This document shows positions 9,830-20,812 of a stretch of DNA of 64,000 nt, one piece after another. Source of the stretch: Ixodes scapularis (lineage: Eukaryota > Arthropoda > Arachnida > Ixodida > Ixodidae); contig NW_024609835.1 of assembly GCF_016920785.2 (NCBI RefSeq), forward strand, positions 177,751,109 to 177,815,108, written 5' to 3'. Positions within the stretch are counted from its first letter, which is position 1. Each line of letters begins with the position of its first letter. The notes beneath the pieces were generated by a model that had not been told where the DNA came from, searched no databases, and worked only from the letters and a program-made list of their open reading frames with translations. Both the position numbers and the translations under genes were made by a program.

Positions 9830-11140
9830 GGGTGGATGTAGGAAGCATCGGTAAAGAGGAACGGAGACGATACGGCAAAAGGGGTTGCCATCGTAGAAGT
9901 AGCGGGGCTCTGCAGGTCGGTCACAACCTTGAGGCTGGCCCGTGCGGAGATTCGGGCTATTGGAGGAACGGCGTGGGGGCTTGTCGAAGCTCTATCTTGA
10001 TGGTCGTGACCACTGTCGTTCGTCGTTGCTGCGACGTAGTCGGCAGCAACGTGCGATCTGTCCTAGCACGCCACTGTAATGGAAGATGGGTCGTGCGTTG
10101 CGCCACGAGTTGTTCTGCGGCTGACCGAAACGTGAGTCAACGATGGGTGCTACTAGGAGCGGGTGGAGTAGTGGGCGACAGTACAGTGGCAGGCCCGAAA
10201 ACAACTGGTGCTGGGGTTCTGGAAGGGACCTCCGCGTATCAGGGCCTGGGTGCTGACTGCTCACAAAATGCTGGCGAGGGAATGCCCGTCTTGGAAGAGT
10301 TCGTTCCAAATGACTTGCTGAATAGTCGCTTGGGGCGTTGGGGGAGCCGATGATTGTGCAAAAAGCTGTTTCAGCTTTTCTCGCACTATCTCGCAAAATA
10401 GAAATCGCAGACCGTCTTAGGTTGTTGGTTGAACGGCAGGGAAGAATAGGTACGCTGTCGCCGAAGGAAGCTGTCCGGGCACACTAACTGAGGCTCCAAA
10501 AGACTGGACGCCGTATTCGCGGGCCTTCGCGAAGAGTGTGCAGCCGCTGATGACGGCGTTGACATCGGAAGGCGGCTGATCGAGGAACATCGAGAAAGCT
10601 TCTTCGGATATTCCCTTCAAGAAGTGGCGGACGCGCTCACCTCATTGCATGTGCTCGTTCGCGCGTCGACAGAGGCGGAGTACATCTTCGATGTAAGCTG
10701 TGCAGCTCTCGCCTGGCTGCTGTACACGAAATTTGAGGCGGAGTTCTGCTGTGGCGCGAAAATTTTTGATCCTGCCGAATATTTACTTAGCACTGGTTGT
10801 GAACGCTTCCCATGTGCGCCCTTCCTCCTCGTGATTTAGATACCACGTTTTGGCCACATCCGTGAAGTAGAATAAAATGTTGGCAATTTTACTGGCGTTA
10901 TCCCACCGGTTGTAGGTGCTAATCCGCTCGTAGAGGTCGAGCCACTTCTCGATTTCCTCATCTCCTTGACCGAAGAAGATCTTAGGATCCCGTTGGAGCG
11001 AGAATGGATGCCGAATGGGCAGGGCTGGGGAGGTTGAATTGGGATGGAACCTCAGGCTGTGGGTGTAGTGAGGGCAGGTGAGGGGGGTCGAGAGTTGGTG
11101 GCAGGTGATGACTGCGCGGCCGACGTTGCCGACGTGCCGG
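9830..11140 (-). pseudogene. Element I Gag remnant
   Basis: The minus strand from about 11050 downward reads SLQRDPKIFFGQGDEEIEKW, LDLYERISTYNRWDNASKIA and VAKTWYLNHEEE, which is the retrotransposon Gag (capsid) domain. It continues through FRVQQPGESCTAYIEDVLRL and FLKGISEEAFSMFL to about 10420, then a proline/serine-rich tail to about 9830. Stops and at least one frame change occur. A nucleocapsid zinc knuckle was not seen. Confidence 0.7.
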
Positions 11141-11370
11141 GGTGATATAAAATGCCACTGCGAATATTTATGATCTTACCTGAGTGCCAAGGAAAGGCGC
11201 TGGGGCCCGCACTTCTTCCGGGATGTCAGGGCGTTTATTGCTGTTCTCTTTTGACATTTGCGGCAAAGATAGGGAAAGCTGAGGAAGTGACCGTTGGGGC
11301 GCTTTCTATGACGAAGGGGTATCTCGCGCCAGCTCTACCTGGCACGAGCCTTCTGCGCTCGTACCGCGTA

Positions 11371-11391
11371 TATATATATATATATATATAT
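11371..11391. repeat. TA microsatellite
   Basis: Alternating TA run. Confidence 0.9.
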
Positions 11392-11407
11392 ATGCGAGCG
11401 CAGGAGG

Positions 11408-11412
<5 letters not shown>

Positions 11413-11469
<57 letters not shown>
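11413..11469. repeat. TA microsatellite at the start of element II
   Basis: Long alternating TA run directly preceding the recognisable part of the element II 5' LTR. It may be part of the LTR. Confidence 0.9.
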
Positions 11470-11471
<2 letters not shown>

Positions 11472-11570
11472 CAGCTGTAAGCAAGACAAGAAGAAGAGGA
11501 GAAAGAAAGCGGGCTCTCGAGCGAGTCAGAAAAGGGAAGAACGTCGATCGGTCGAGAATAAATCATTACC
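11469..11570 (+). repeat. Element II 5' LTR (recognisable part)
   Basis: Aligns with 20715-20812. It is followed at 11571 by TTTGGTGGCAGCGGTGGGAT, which fits a primer-binding site next to the LTR end. The same GGCAGCGGTGGGAT occurs beside the LTR of element IV (minus strand, about 63500-63520). The LTR start is obscured by the TA run. Confidence 0.6.
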
Positions 11571-11589
11571 ATTTGGTGGCAGCGGTGGG

Positions 11590-12351
11590 ATGCCGACTGA
11601 AACACGTCAAGGACTTCTGCCGTCAAGAGGGAAACTTTCCGGTGAGCCGTCTCCCTCGAGCCAGCTGCGAGATGACACCGGTTCCCAGTCGAATATGGCA
11701 CCAATAGATACTCAGACGACCGTAGTGACACTCGGGGCTCTGGAAGGATTACTGGAGCGACAAACCCAAGCAATCATGGCGGCTACGCAGCAACGGTCAG
11801 ACGATTCGATTGAAAAATATGCCAACATCTGTCAAAGAGTAGCTGCTCTGGAAGCACTTGGGCAACCGCCAGAACCAACAGTCGCCACTATTGAGCAGAC
11901 TCCTTCCCCAAAACAGACTGTCACTGCCCCATCTGAACAGCACCGTTTCAAGTTGAAGCCGTTCGATGGGGAAACCCTCTTGGATCTTTACCTACAGCAG
12001 GTCGACATAATTGCTGATGCAAACCATTGGACTGAAGATGACAAGGCACGCGCTGTCATCGCCCAACTTGCTGGTCCGGCACGCAACGTACTCCATGCAC
12101 TTCAGGGCACCCGCTCACGTACACAGCATTAGTCGCAACCCTGTGTGATCGTTTTGGTGATGAACACCTACAACAAACATACTACGCAGAGCTCCGGTCA
12201 CGACGTCAATAACCAAGTGAGAGTTTACCGGAACTTGCGTCAAGTGTAGAACGCCTAACCTACAAATCATATCCGGGAGCAACGCCCGATAGGTTAAATC
12301 GTGTTGGCACGGCCGCGTTCGTGGATGCTATAAGTGACCCCGAGGTTCAAA
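11590..12351 (+). pseudogene. Element II Gag, N-terminal part
   Basis: ATG at 11590, just after the primer-binding region, opens a frame to 12132. It has a coiled, Gln-rich N-terminus (TLGALEGLLERQTQAIMAAT) and then a capsid-like domain (FKLKPFDGETLLDLYLQQVD, NHWTEDDKARAVIAQLAGPA). A frameshift near 12110 and a stop near 12209 break it. The coding sense continues as LPELASSVERLTYKSYPGA and AFVDAISDPEVQ up to 12351, where a LINE interrupts. Assigned by position and the capsid-like pattern. Confidence 0.8.
12343..12351 (+). repeat. Target-site duplication of LINE, left copy
   Basis: AGGTTCAAA here and again at 14486-14494 bracket the LINE at 12352-14485. Joining at this site restores DPEVQKFVRLAR in the gag frame. 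Confidence 0.85.
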
Positions 12352-14485
12352 TCAAATCAAATCAAATCAAAGTTTATTTAACATCACCAAGTACAAAGTA
12401 CTAAACGAATGATGCAAGGAGCTCTGACAAAAAGCCGCAAGGGTGCGGCTTGACTGGGTCTGAGCCCCCTCTGCATATGCATAGTCCCATTGCAGTGTAA
12501 AAAAACAAGCAAAAAAGATTCGGCAACAGCACTGGTAATAATACACAATAACAAGCGAGTAACGCAACATCAGCATCACTTACTAAACAATAAACAATCA
12601 ATGCACACGAAGAGATACAAGATGAAACAATAGATCTATATATATAAACTGCATGGAACATGAAACACTTATTTTTAATTTCTAATTATCAAGTGAATTC
12701 AATAAAAATGGTAATGTGTAACATAAATATTGATTTCCGTAATTCGTACGTGCATGAGGAATGATCCATGTTTCATTGTGACGTGTGTTATAAATGTTAC
12801 TGTTTCTTGTTAATCTAGATAATTGTTCTATGATGTTGTTATTTAGTTTTTTGCCGGCATAGTACCTCTTAAGCAGTATATCATTATATAAAAAGTTAAC
12901 TGGACGTACCTTAAGACTTTTAAAAAGTGGTTCGGTACGCGCATCGTAGGGAAAGCCAGTGATAACGCTCACGGCTTTTTTTTTTTTTTTTTGTAGTAAA
13001 AAGAGTTTAGTAAGGTTTGACGTGGTTGTAATCCCCCAAACTAGGTGGCAGTAGTTGATGTGAGAAAGAAACAGGGAATTGTAAATAAGCAAATTTATAT
13101 TAGTGGGTAGAAAAAACCGCAACTTTGTAAGAATACCTATAACGCGAGAGAGTTTATTAGCAATTATTTCAATATGTTTGTTCCAAACTAAGTGTTCTTC
13201 AAATACAACTCCTAGGCTTTTAACTGAGGGCACAATATCCACAGTAGAAGTCCCTATCATGAGGGGGTTCTCAATATTTGCTTTCTGATTTTTAGGTCTG
13301 AAAAGTACAGCTTTTGTTTTGGACTTGTTAATAGCTAGTGAATTCAACAGGGTCCATTGGTTTAATTTATCGAGAACATTATTTGCATGATTTATTAATT
13401 GTTTAATATCGGAAGAATTAAAAAATAAACTGGTGTCGTCGGCATACATAACAAATTGGGTATCATTATCAATGTTTATTACGTCATTAATATATATATT
13501 GAATAACAAGGGCCCAAGAATGCTACCCTGGGGTACCCCGGATTGAATCGCTTTGATATCGGACATCTTGTTGTTTATAACAACTTTCTGGAAACGAAAC
13601 TGAAGATAACTTTTCAACAAATCTAGAAATACCCCTCGGAAACCATAGATATCGAGTTTTTTTTAGTAAGGTAACGTGGTTTATTCGGTCAAAGGCCTTT
13701 GAGTAATCTACGAAAATCCCTAGTGTTAGCAGTTTGTGTTCAATAGTATGGAGAATCAATTCTTTTTGAGTCAGGAGTGCTGACTCGGTTGAACGACCCT
13801 TTCTGAAGCCAAATTGAAAGTCTGTGATTATCCTATGTTTTTCGCAGCAAGCAGTAATTCTACATTAATTAATTTTTCTAGACCTTTTGAAAAAACGGGA
13901 AGAATTGATATTGGTCTGTAATTTGATAATTCGTTTTTGTCACCCCCTTTATACAAAACGCTCACCTTCGCTAACTGCATACGCTTTGGAAATACGCCGT
14001 GTATAAATGGCAGGTTATAAATATGTTCAAGTGCAGGACAAATTAGATCTAGGACGTACTTAACTGGACGAATTTGCAAGTCATTGGCGTCACAACAGTT
14101 ACTGTTACCCAATGAAAGAAACACGTGATAAATTTCTTCAGCATTAGTCGGTCCTAAAAACGCACTTTCACGGTTTCTAGCTTTTAGGTATTCTAAACTA
14201 CGCGGATCATATGTACTGTTAGCCAGCGATACAAAAGAGTCGTTAAAAGAGTTAGCTAGCGCCGTTCCCGATGTTGCTTGGCCATTTAAAGTAACTCTTG
14301 AATACACTGTGAGTGTTGCTGGCCACGACCAAGCACTGTATTCAGTCTTTGCCACGTAATGTCACTTCGTTTTAGTATGTCGGCATCGAACAGGTCGTGA
14401 AGATAATTCCTTTTTGCATTTCTAATAAAACTAGTCACTTTATTACGAAAAACTAGTCACTTTATTACGAAAAACGAAAAACGAA
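12352..14485 (-). mobile_element. 5'-truncated non-LTR retrotransposon (LINE) in element II gag
   Basis: On the minus strand the element ends with AATAAACTTTGATTTGATTT, a short tandem 3' tail of GATTT units. It is flanked by the 9-bp duplication AGGTTCAAA. RT coding lies at 14355-12682. The 5' end lies inside or just before the RT domain, so endonuclease and ORF1 are absent. RT blocks are of the CR1/L2/Jockey type; clade assignment needs a tree. Confidence 0.85.
12682..14355 (-). pseudogene. LINE reverse transcriptase, frame-broken
   Basis: Three overlapping frames give successive RT blocks: NELSNYRPISILPVFSKGLE (about 13960-13880), FVDYSKAFDRINHVTLL (about 13715-13660), and SGVPQGSILGPLLFNIYIND followed by FVMYADDTSLFF (13540-13420), with the catalytic YADD intact. 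A thumb and C-terminal region runs to 12682. At least two frameshifts separate the pieces, and an A/T homopolymer at 12978-12993 lies in the C-terminal region. Confidence 0.85.
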
Positions 14486-14796
14486 AGGTTCAAAAGTTTG
14501 TTCGCCTGGCAAGACCGGACACAATACGCGCAGCTCTCGGCCACGCCATGGAAATGAGCGCTGCTCAGTGGGCCACCAATTGCACGCAACCGTCAACACC
14601 TCATGGAATCCAAGTACAAGCATCGTCAATCCCACAAGGGACACGCCCGCATGCTGCGTCTGCCCATTCACGGAGAAATGCCAAGGGGTCGTGCTACCGA
14701 TGCGGACGTCGCGACCATTTTGCATTCGAATGCGCTACTGCATCTACCTCGTCGGGAAACGGCACGCCCGGTCCCCTGGGGCAGGGCCGGATGTAA
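14486..14796 (+). pseudogene. Element II Gag, C-terminal part with zinc knuckle
   Basis: Continues gag after the LINE: QKFVRLARPDTIRAALGHAM, then a Ser/Pro-rich linker and a CCHC zinc knuckle CYRCGRRDHFAFEC (about 14694-14735) that would bind genomic RNA. The frame ends at 14796. Confidence 0.85.
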
Positions 14797-15135
14797 ATGC
14801 TCAAAGACCCCTTGTATCAGTTGCAAGCCAGCTAACATCAGTTCCTTTGCACCCTGTGCTGGTCGAACACTTAAAGATTGTGGACGCAATTTGTGACACT
14901 GGGGCAGCTGTCAATGTTGTCGAGTAGTCTTTACTTCCTTCAAACGTTGAGTTCTCTTCTGACTGCCCAGCACTATTCACGGCCCATGGTACTACCATAC
15001 CGACTGCGGGAAAAGTTCGATTAAGCATCACAGTATTCGGTCGTACGTCCGTTGAAGAGTTTGTCGTAATCCCAAACTGTGCCTGTCCCGTAATTCTTGG
15101 GTGCGGTTGTTGTGCTAAAGCCGGCTTGTTTTCTT
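14797..15135 (+). pseudogene. Element II retropepsin
   Basis: Shows VDAICDTGAAVNVVE with an intact DTGA active site (about 14890), then a stop at about 14925. Read-through continues with PTAGKVRLSITVFG and CACPVILGCGCCAKAGL, corresponding to the ILGxDFL block, with the Asp lost. It would process Gag-Pol; here it is interrupted. Confidence 0.7.
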
Positions 15136-15299
15136 TAAACGATTCTGCCGGCAATCAGGAGAGCCCGCTTACGACTTGGGAACCGCATGCTCATGGTGCC
15201 TGTCATAGCTTTGCGCCATTTCGCTTGTATTGAAATTATTTTATAAGCCTTTAGGTATTCTTTTTTTATTCCCTGCTTAGGCGGTTTTGTCGGAACCCC

Positions 15300-16781
15300 A
15301 TGAACGTTTGGAGGTCATGTGCGTCTTGTGCGGTAGATAGAATAAAAAGCTTACCGCATGTCTTTCAACAATCTACTTCGGTCCTTGAAAAAGAGACTTG
15401 GGATGTACGCATTGCTGCTACCACGGTGATACAGCTAGAAACAGCCATATGGGTCAACGTGAAAGCAAACTCACCTCATCTTAACGGGGACATTGTCTAC
15501 GAGGCATCGCGGACTTCGAGGCCTCATTGCGAAGTAGCAGCACCTCGAATGTTGACTGCGTGTACTGATGGTTGTTTCAGCATCCAGATGACGAACCTCG
15601 GGCGTACCCCTGCCAAGCTTAAACAAGGACACCGCGTCGGCGAGTCGCTTCTCTTTCGTTCGGCAGAGCTTTTGACAGCAACGGTCGATCAAGCACGACA
15701 ACCAGCACAAGCTTCAAATCAGAGTGACCAGGTGCCTTGGGAGGTGTTTAATATTGGGTCATCCCTTGACAAACATCAGGTTGACTTACTGAAGAGACTC
15801 ATTACGACTTACCGCACATGTGTGGCCCTTACTCCCGACGAACTGGGATGCACACATCTTGTGGAACACAAGATTGACACAAGTGAGCATGCTCCTATTC
15901 ACCAGCCCTTATGTCGACTGGCTGCCGTCGAATACGAAGTTATTCGAACAGAAGTCGCTGACATACTTAGTCAAGGGGTCGTCACACCATCCAACAGCCC
16001 GTGGTCGTCACCGGTTGTCCTGGTGCGTAAAAAAGATGGATCTATGCATTTTTGTGTTGATTACAAAAAGATCAACAGCATCACTAAACAAGACGTGTAC
16101 CCTTTACCCCGTCTTGATGATTCGCTCGACAGATTACAAGGCGCCAGATACTTTACGACTCTTAACCTGCTATCCGGGTACTGGCAAGTTCCGTTGAACC
16201 CAGAGGATGCTGAAAATTCTGCATTCGTGACTCCCGCTGGACTTTGTCAATTCACACGATTGCCATTTGTCCTTTGCAACGCTCCAGCTACATTCCAACA
16301 GCTTATGGATAAGGTTTTAGGTCACCTCAAATGGACCATGGCACTAGTTTACCTTGACGAAATTATTGTCTATGGCAGAACGTTCGAAAAACACGACCGG
16401 ACGCTTGAACTTGTTCTCGATGCACTCCATCAAGCGAACCTGCGGATCAAACCTCAAAAGTGTTTTTTTATTTTATTTAAAGAGGTTCTTTACCTTGGTC
16501 ACGTCATCAGCAAAGACGGTATCAAACCCGACCCCGCGAAGCTAGAAGCCGTATCAAAGTACCCAAAGCCGACCCGACTCTCCGAAGTAAAAAGCTTCCT
16601 CGGCTTTGCGTCTTACTTTCGGCGGTTCATTCCAGATTTCGCCAGTCGCACAACACCCCTTACACGTCTTCTTCGTAAAAGTAGCCCTTGGCAATGGACC
16701 ATACGCGAGGAACGAGCTTTCAACGATCCCAAAGAAAGTCTTCCTCAGGCACCAATCTTGGCCCATTTCGATCCAGAATGA
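15300..16781 (+). pseudogene. Element II reverse transcriptase, open but catalytically altered
   Basis: A 493-codon open frame. An N-terminal linker (about residues 1-180) ends in the typical VEHKIDTSEHAPIHQPLCRL segment. RT blocks follow: SPVVLVRKKDGSMHFCVDYK, YFTTLNLLSGYWQVPL, FTRLPFVLCNAPATFQQLMD, VYLDEIIVYG and ISKDGIKPDPAKLEAV. A connection with FLGFASYFRRFIPDFA comes last. Motif A has Asn for the first catalytic Asp (LNL rather than LDL), and the YxDD box is YLDE. Both changes would be expected to abolish polymerisation, so a dead enzyme is inferred despite the long frame. Confidence 0.85.
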
Positions 16782-17150
16782 CCATCTTTCCTGCATACCG
16801 ACGCCAGCGGAAATGGTCTGGGAGCTGTGCTACTGTAAAAGCCCCCCTCGACAACAACTCAGCGAGTCTTCGCGTACGCCAGTCGTCGTCTCCCAGATAC
16901 GGAACAACGGTATCCTTCGTCAGAACTGGAATGCCTTGCACCCATCTGGGCTGTCCAACACTTTCGGCCTTATTTATATGGTCATCATTTCACGGCCATT
17001 ACGGACAATTCAGCGTTACTGTGGATTCAAACGAAACGTGACCTTTCTCCTAAACTCGCTCGCTGGGCTCTACTACTTCAAGAATATCAGTTCGAAATCC
17101 GTCACCGTAGCGGGAAGAAACACACAGATGCTGATTCCTCTCTGGTAACC
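16782..17150 (+). pseudogene. Element II RNase H remnant
   Basis: After the stop at 16779-16781 the sense continues, with frame changes, as FLHTDASGNGLGAVLL, VFAYASRRLPDTEQRYPSSE, YLYGHHFTAITDNSALLWI and FEIRHRSGKKHTDAD. These are the RNase H blocks with catalytic TDAS present. Stops and shifts disable it. Confidence 0.8.
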
Positions 17151-17152
17151 CA

Positions 17153-17660
17153 GTGGCCCCGGCCGAAGAGGTCAACAAAGATGTTCAATTTTTCACTCCT
17201 GTGTTTAACCTTACCGAGAGCCAAAGACAAGACTCAGAAGTTCAAGGCATTGTGTCGCGACTTAGGTCACCTCCATCGCATACACCAGAGCGACGACTAC
17301 GCCGTGCCAATCGTATCCACCACGGCCTATTCTGCCATCGTGGATCTCAAGGTTGGGTGACCTTTGTACCCGTGAAATTACGTCCCGCTGTACTTCATCT
17401 CTGTCACGACGACCTGACCACTGGACACCTTGGAAGAGATAAAACTGCTGAGAAGATCATAGAGCTTTACTGGTGGCCAGGAGTTCGCACGGGCGTCGCC
17501 AAGTACACCACGTCCTGCGTCAAATGTCAGTCTCGAAAAACTACGAACCCCTACATCAACTGTGGCGTCCAACCTGTTCCACTCCCCGAAACACCATTCG
17601 AAATTATTGGCATTGACCATCTCGGCCCATTTCCTTGTACGCCAGATGGCAACAAATTCG
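17153..17660 (+). pseudogene. Element II integrase, zinc finger and start of core
   Basis: The frame has an HHCC finger: HLCHDDLTTGHLGRDKTAEK followed by CVKCQSRKT. Then the core begins with PFEIIGIDHLGPF, holding the first catalytic Asp. The core continues into the first 221-bp repeat unit, which carries VLVSDRASCFLSRQFV with the second Asp. Confidence 0.85.
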
Positions 17661-20091
17661 TTCTGGTCGCCATTGACTACCTTAGAAAATGGGTGGAGTT
17701 ACGACCAGTTCCAAATACCGCGGTCGACCATGTCGTTCAATTCCTGCGACAACAAGTTATTGTTCGGGTCCTCGTAAGCGACCGCGCCTCGTGTTTCCTT
17801 TCTCGTCAATTTGTCAAGGAAACAGAACTGCACGGTATCCACCACGTTCAGGCAGCTCCGTATCATCCGCAAACAAATACGTTCTGGTCGCCATTGACTA
17901 CATTAGCAAATGGTTGGAGTTACGACCAGTTCCAAATACCGCGGTCGACCATGTCGTTCAATTCCTGCGACAACAAGTTATTGTTCGGGTCCTCGTAAGC
18001 GACCGCGCCTCGTGTTTCCTTTCTCGTCAATTTGTCAAGGAAACAGAACTGCACGGTATCCACCACGTTCAGGCAGCTCCGTATCATCCGCAAACAAATA
18101 CGTTCTGGTCGCCATTGACTACATTAGCAAATGGTTGGAGTTACGACCAGTTCCAAATACCGCGGTCGACCATGTCGTTCAATTCCTGCGACAACAAGTT
18201 ATTGTTCGGGTCCTCGTAAGCGACCGCGCCTCGTGTTTCCTTTCTCGTCAATTTGTCAAGGAAACAGAACTGCACGGTATCCACCACGTTCAGGCAGCTC
18301 CGTATCATCCGCAAACAAATACGTTCTGGTCGCCATTGACTACATTAGCAAATGGTTGGAGTTACGACCAGTTCCAAATACCGCGGTCGACCATGTCGTT
18401 CAATTCCTGCGACAACAAGTTATTGTTCGGGTCCTCGTAAGCGACCGCGCCTCGTGTTTCCTTTCTCGTCAATTTGTCAAGGAAACAGAACTGCACGGTA
18501 TCCACCACGTTCAGGCAGCTCCGTATCATCCGCAAACAAATACGTTCTGGTCGCCATTGACTACATTAGCAAATGGTTGGAGTTACGACCAGTTCCAAAT
18601 ACCGCGGTCGACCATGTCGTTCAATTCCTGCGACAACAAGTTATTGTTCGGGTCCTCGTAAGCGACCGCGCCTCGTGTTTCCTTTCTCGTCAATTTGTCA
18701 AGGAAACAGAACTGCACGGTATCCACCATGTTCAGGCAGCTCCGTATCATCCGCAAACAAATACGTTCTGGTCGCCATTGACTACATTAGCAAATGGTTG
18801 GAGTTACGACCAGTTCCAAATACCGCGGTCGACCATGTCGTTCAATTCCTGCGACAACAAGTTATTGTTCGGGTCCTCGTAAGCGACCGCGCCTCGTGTT
18901 TCCTTTCTCGTCAATTTGTCAAGGAAACAGAACTGCACGGTATCCACCACGTTCAGGCAGCTCCGTATCATCCGCAAACAAATACGTTCTGGTCGCCATT
19001 GACTACATTAGCAAATGGTTGGAGTTACGACCAGTTCCAAATACCGCGGTCGACCATGTCGTTCAATTCCTGCGACAACAAGTTATTGTTCGGGTCCTCG
19101 TAAGCGACCGCGCCTCGTGTTTCCTTTCTCGTCAATTTGTCAAGGAAACAGAACTGCACGGTATCCACCACGTTCAGGCAGCTCCGTATCATCCGCAAAC
19201 AAATACGTTCTGGTCGCCATTGACTACATTAGCAAATGGTTGGAGTTACGACCAGTTCCAAATACCGCGGTCGACCATGTCGTTCAATTCCTGCGACAAC
19301 AAGTTATTGTTCGGGTCCTCGTAAGCGACCGCGCCTCGTGTTTCCTTTCTCGTCAATTTGTCAAGGAAACAGAACTGCACGGTATCCACCACGTTCAGGC
19401 AGCTCCGTATCATCCGCAAACAAATACGTTCTGGTCGCCATTGACTACATTAGCAAATGGTTGGAGTTACGACCAGTTCCAAATACCGCGGTCGACCATG
19501 TCGTTCAATTCCTGCGACAACAAGTTATTGTTCGGGTCCTCGTAAGCGACCGCGCCTCGTGTTTCCTTTCTCGTCAATTTGTCAAGGAAACAGAACTGCA
19601 CGGTATCCACCACGTTCAGGCAGCTCCGTATCATCCGCAAACAAATACGTTCTGGTCGCCATTGACTACATTAGCAAATGGTTGGAGTTACGACCAGTTC
19701 CAAATACCGCGGTCGACCATGTCGTTCAATTCCTGCGACAACAAGTTATTGTTCGGGTCCTCGTAAGCGACCGCGCCTCGTGTTTCCTTTCTCGTCAATT
19801 TGTCAAGGAAACAGAACTGCACGGTATCCACCACGTTCAGGCAGCTCCGTATCATCCGCAAACAAATACGTTCTGGTCGCCATTGACTACATTAGCAAAT
19901 GGTTGGAGTTACGACCAGTTCCAAATACCGCGGTCGACCATGTCGTTCAATTCCTGCGACAACAAGTTATTTCTAGGGTCCTGGTAAGCGACCGCGCCTC
20001 GTGTTTCCTTTCTCGTCAATTTGTGAAGGAAACAGAACTGCACGGTATCCATCACGCTCGGGCAGCTCCGTATCATCCGCAAACAAATGGT
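17661..20091 (+). repeat. Eleven tandem copies of a 221-bp integrase-core segment
   Basis: The unit starts at TTCTGGTCGCCATTGACTAC at 17661 and recurs exactly every 221 bases up to 19871. The last copy ends at 20091. The unit encodes the integrase core from LVAIDYISKW through VSDRASC to AAPYHPQTN. Because 221 is not a multiple of three, each junction shifts frame, so repeated 176-codon open frames are artefacts. The first copy differs (LRKWVELRP) and the last differs at several bases. The internal copies are almost identical; the one difference noticed is a C to T at about 18729. The boundaries share AACAAAT (17651-17657 and 20082-20088), which suggests microhomology-primed duplication. Confidence 0.95.
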
Positions 20092-20656
20092 CTCGTTGAA
20101 CGTGCCAACTGTACTATCAGCGACATACTTGCAAGCTACGTCAACAACCAACACAATAATTGGGACCAACTTGTGCCTTACGCTGCCTTTGCCATGAACA
20201 CTGCGGACCAGTCAACGACCGCGTTCACTCCTTTTAAAATTGTGTACGGACGCACGCCAGTTCTTCCAGGCGAAGCTGGTGCAAATGCTGCTTGGCGACT
20301 GAGAGCCGAATAATTCTCGAGCAGCTCTGAGCACGGTTTGCGGGACGTGAGAAGGAAAGCCCGAGACGGCATGGTTGCAATCTCAGCATCGAACTCAAGA
20401 ACGGACTGCCCCAGCCTCACCCCCAACTCGTATACAGTCTGGAGACTGGGTTGTGGTGCGCCGCCGTTTAGAAAGAAAGGTCGCGCAGAGAAGTTTTTTA
20501 CCACGCTTTATAGGGCCTTGTGAAGTCCTTCAGCAACTGGGTCCTGTGACATTTCGTGTACGAGACTGCAGTCGCAGTTCTAATCGTACAAAGGTCACAT
20601 TCACGGTGCATCGTAGCCACCTTAGGCACTACATTCTTCGATCACCGAAATTTTAG
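20092..20656 (+). pseudogene. Element II integrase, C-terminal part
   Basis: The core resumes with GLVERANCTISDILASYVNN, containing the catalytic Glu, then WDQLVPYAAFAMNTADQSTT and FTPFKIVYGRTPVLP, until a stop at 20311-20313. In another frame (20375-20656) lies the C-terminal domain SGDWVVVRRRLERK, LPRFIGPCEVLQQLGPVTFR and HRSHLRHYI. A frameshift separates the two. Confidence 0.85.
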
Positions 20657-20696
20657 ACACAAGATCTCGACCCGTGACAATACCGTCAGTCCACTA

Positions 20697-20714
20697 GGGG
20701 ACGGGGAGGGCGAG
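20697..20714 (+). promoter_or_regulatory. Element II polypurine tract
   Basis: AGGGGACGGGGAGGGCGAG directly precedes TGTAGCAG, the start of the 3' LTR. This is the expected primer for plus-strand synthesis. Confidence 0.65.
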
Positions 20715-20812
20715 TGTAGCAGTAAGAAAGACAAAAAGAAGAGTAGAAAGAAAGCGGGCTCTCGAGCGAGTCAGAAAAAAAAAAAAAAAAAAGAACGTCG
20801 ATCGTTCCTGCG
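20715..20812 (+). repeat. Element II 3' LTR (truncated)
   Basis: Starts TGTAGCAGTAAGAAAG and follows the 5' LTR through GAACGTCGATCG. It then diverges from the 5' LTR end (GTCGAGAATAAATC), so it is cut off or interrupted at about 20812. An A-run at 20777-20792 is expanded relative to the 5' copy. Confidence 0.7.

Larger units (their letters stand above)
3394..11140 (-). mobile_element. Element I: decayed Ty3/gypsy retrotransposon, minus strand
   Basis: Read on the minus strand, the order is gag (about 11140-9830), retropepsin (about 9720-9300), reverse transcriptase (about 8385-6865), RNase H (about 5080-4640) and integrase (about 4330-3450). Integrase after RNase H is the Ty3/gypsy order. 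The frame is broken by many stops and shifts and by three insertions: a modular repeat at 8386-9286, a nested MITE stack at 7271-7695 and a TTAA MITE at 5084-6860. Removing the MITE stack restores the reading frame exactly through the SGYWQ motif. LTRs could not be recognised. The copy is dead. Confidence 0.85.
11469..20812 (+). mobile_element. Element II: Ty3/gypsy retrotransposon with LINE insertion and internal tandem array
   Basis: The order is 5' LTR piece, primer-binding region, gag (11590-14796, split by a LINE), protease, RT, RNase H, integrase, polypurine tract and 3' LTR piece, which is the Ty3/gypsy order. LTR homology is direct: 11480-11550 and 20722-20800 share AGAAAGAAAGCGGGCTCTCG and AAGAACGTCGATCG. 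Both LTRs are incomplete. Pol is split by stops and shifts. RT lacks two catalytic aspartates, and the integrase core is disrupted by an 11-copy 221-bp array. The element is inactive. Confidence 0.9.

Noticed and set aside
9832..10353. 173-codon Gly/Val-rich plus-strand frame
   Set aside because: Antisense to the Pro/Ser-rich tail of element I Gag.
10417..10839. Plus-strand frames in element I gag
   Set aside because: Antisense shadows of the minus-strand Gag.
17661..20091. CRISPR-like regular repeat spacing
   Set aside because: Whole 221-bp units are repeated without unique spacers, and the unit is integrase coding sequence in a eukaryotic retrotransposon.
17689..20313. Series of near-identical 176-codon open frames
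   Set aside because: They are frame-shifted readings of the 221-bp integrase array, not a gene family; each starts in an alternative frame and crosses a unit junction.
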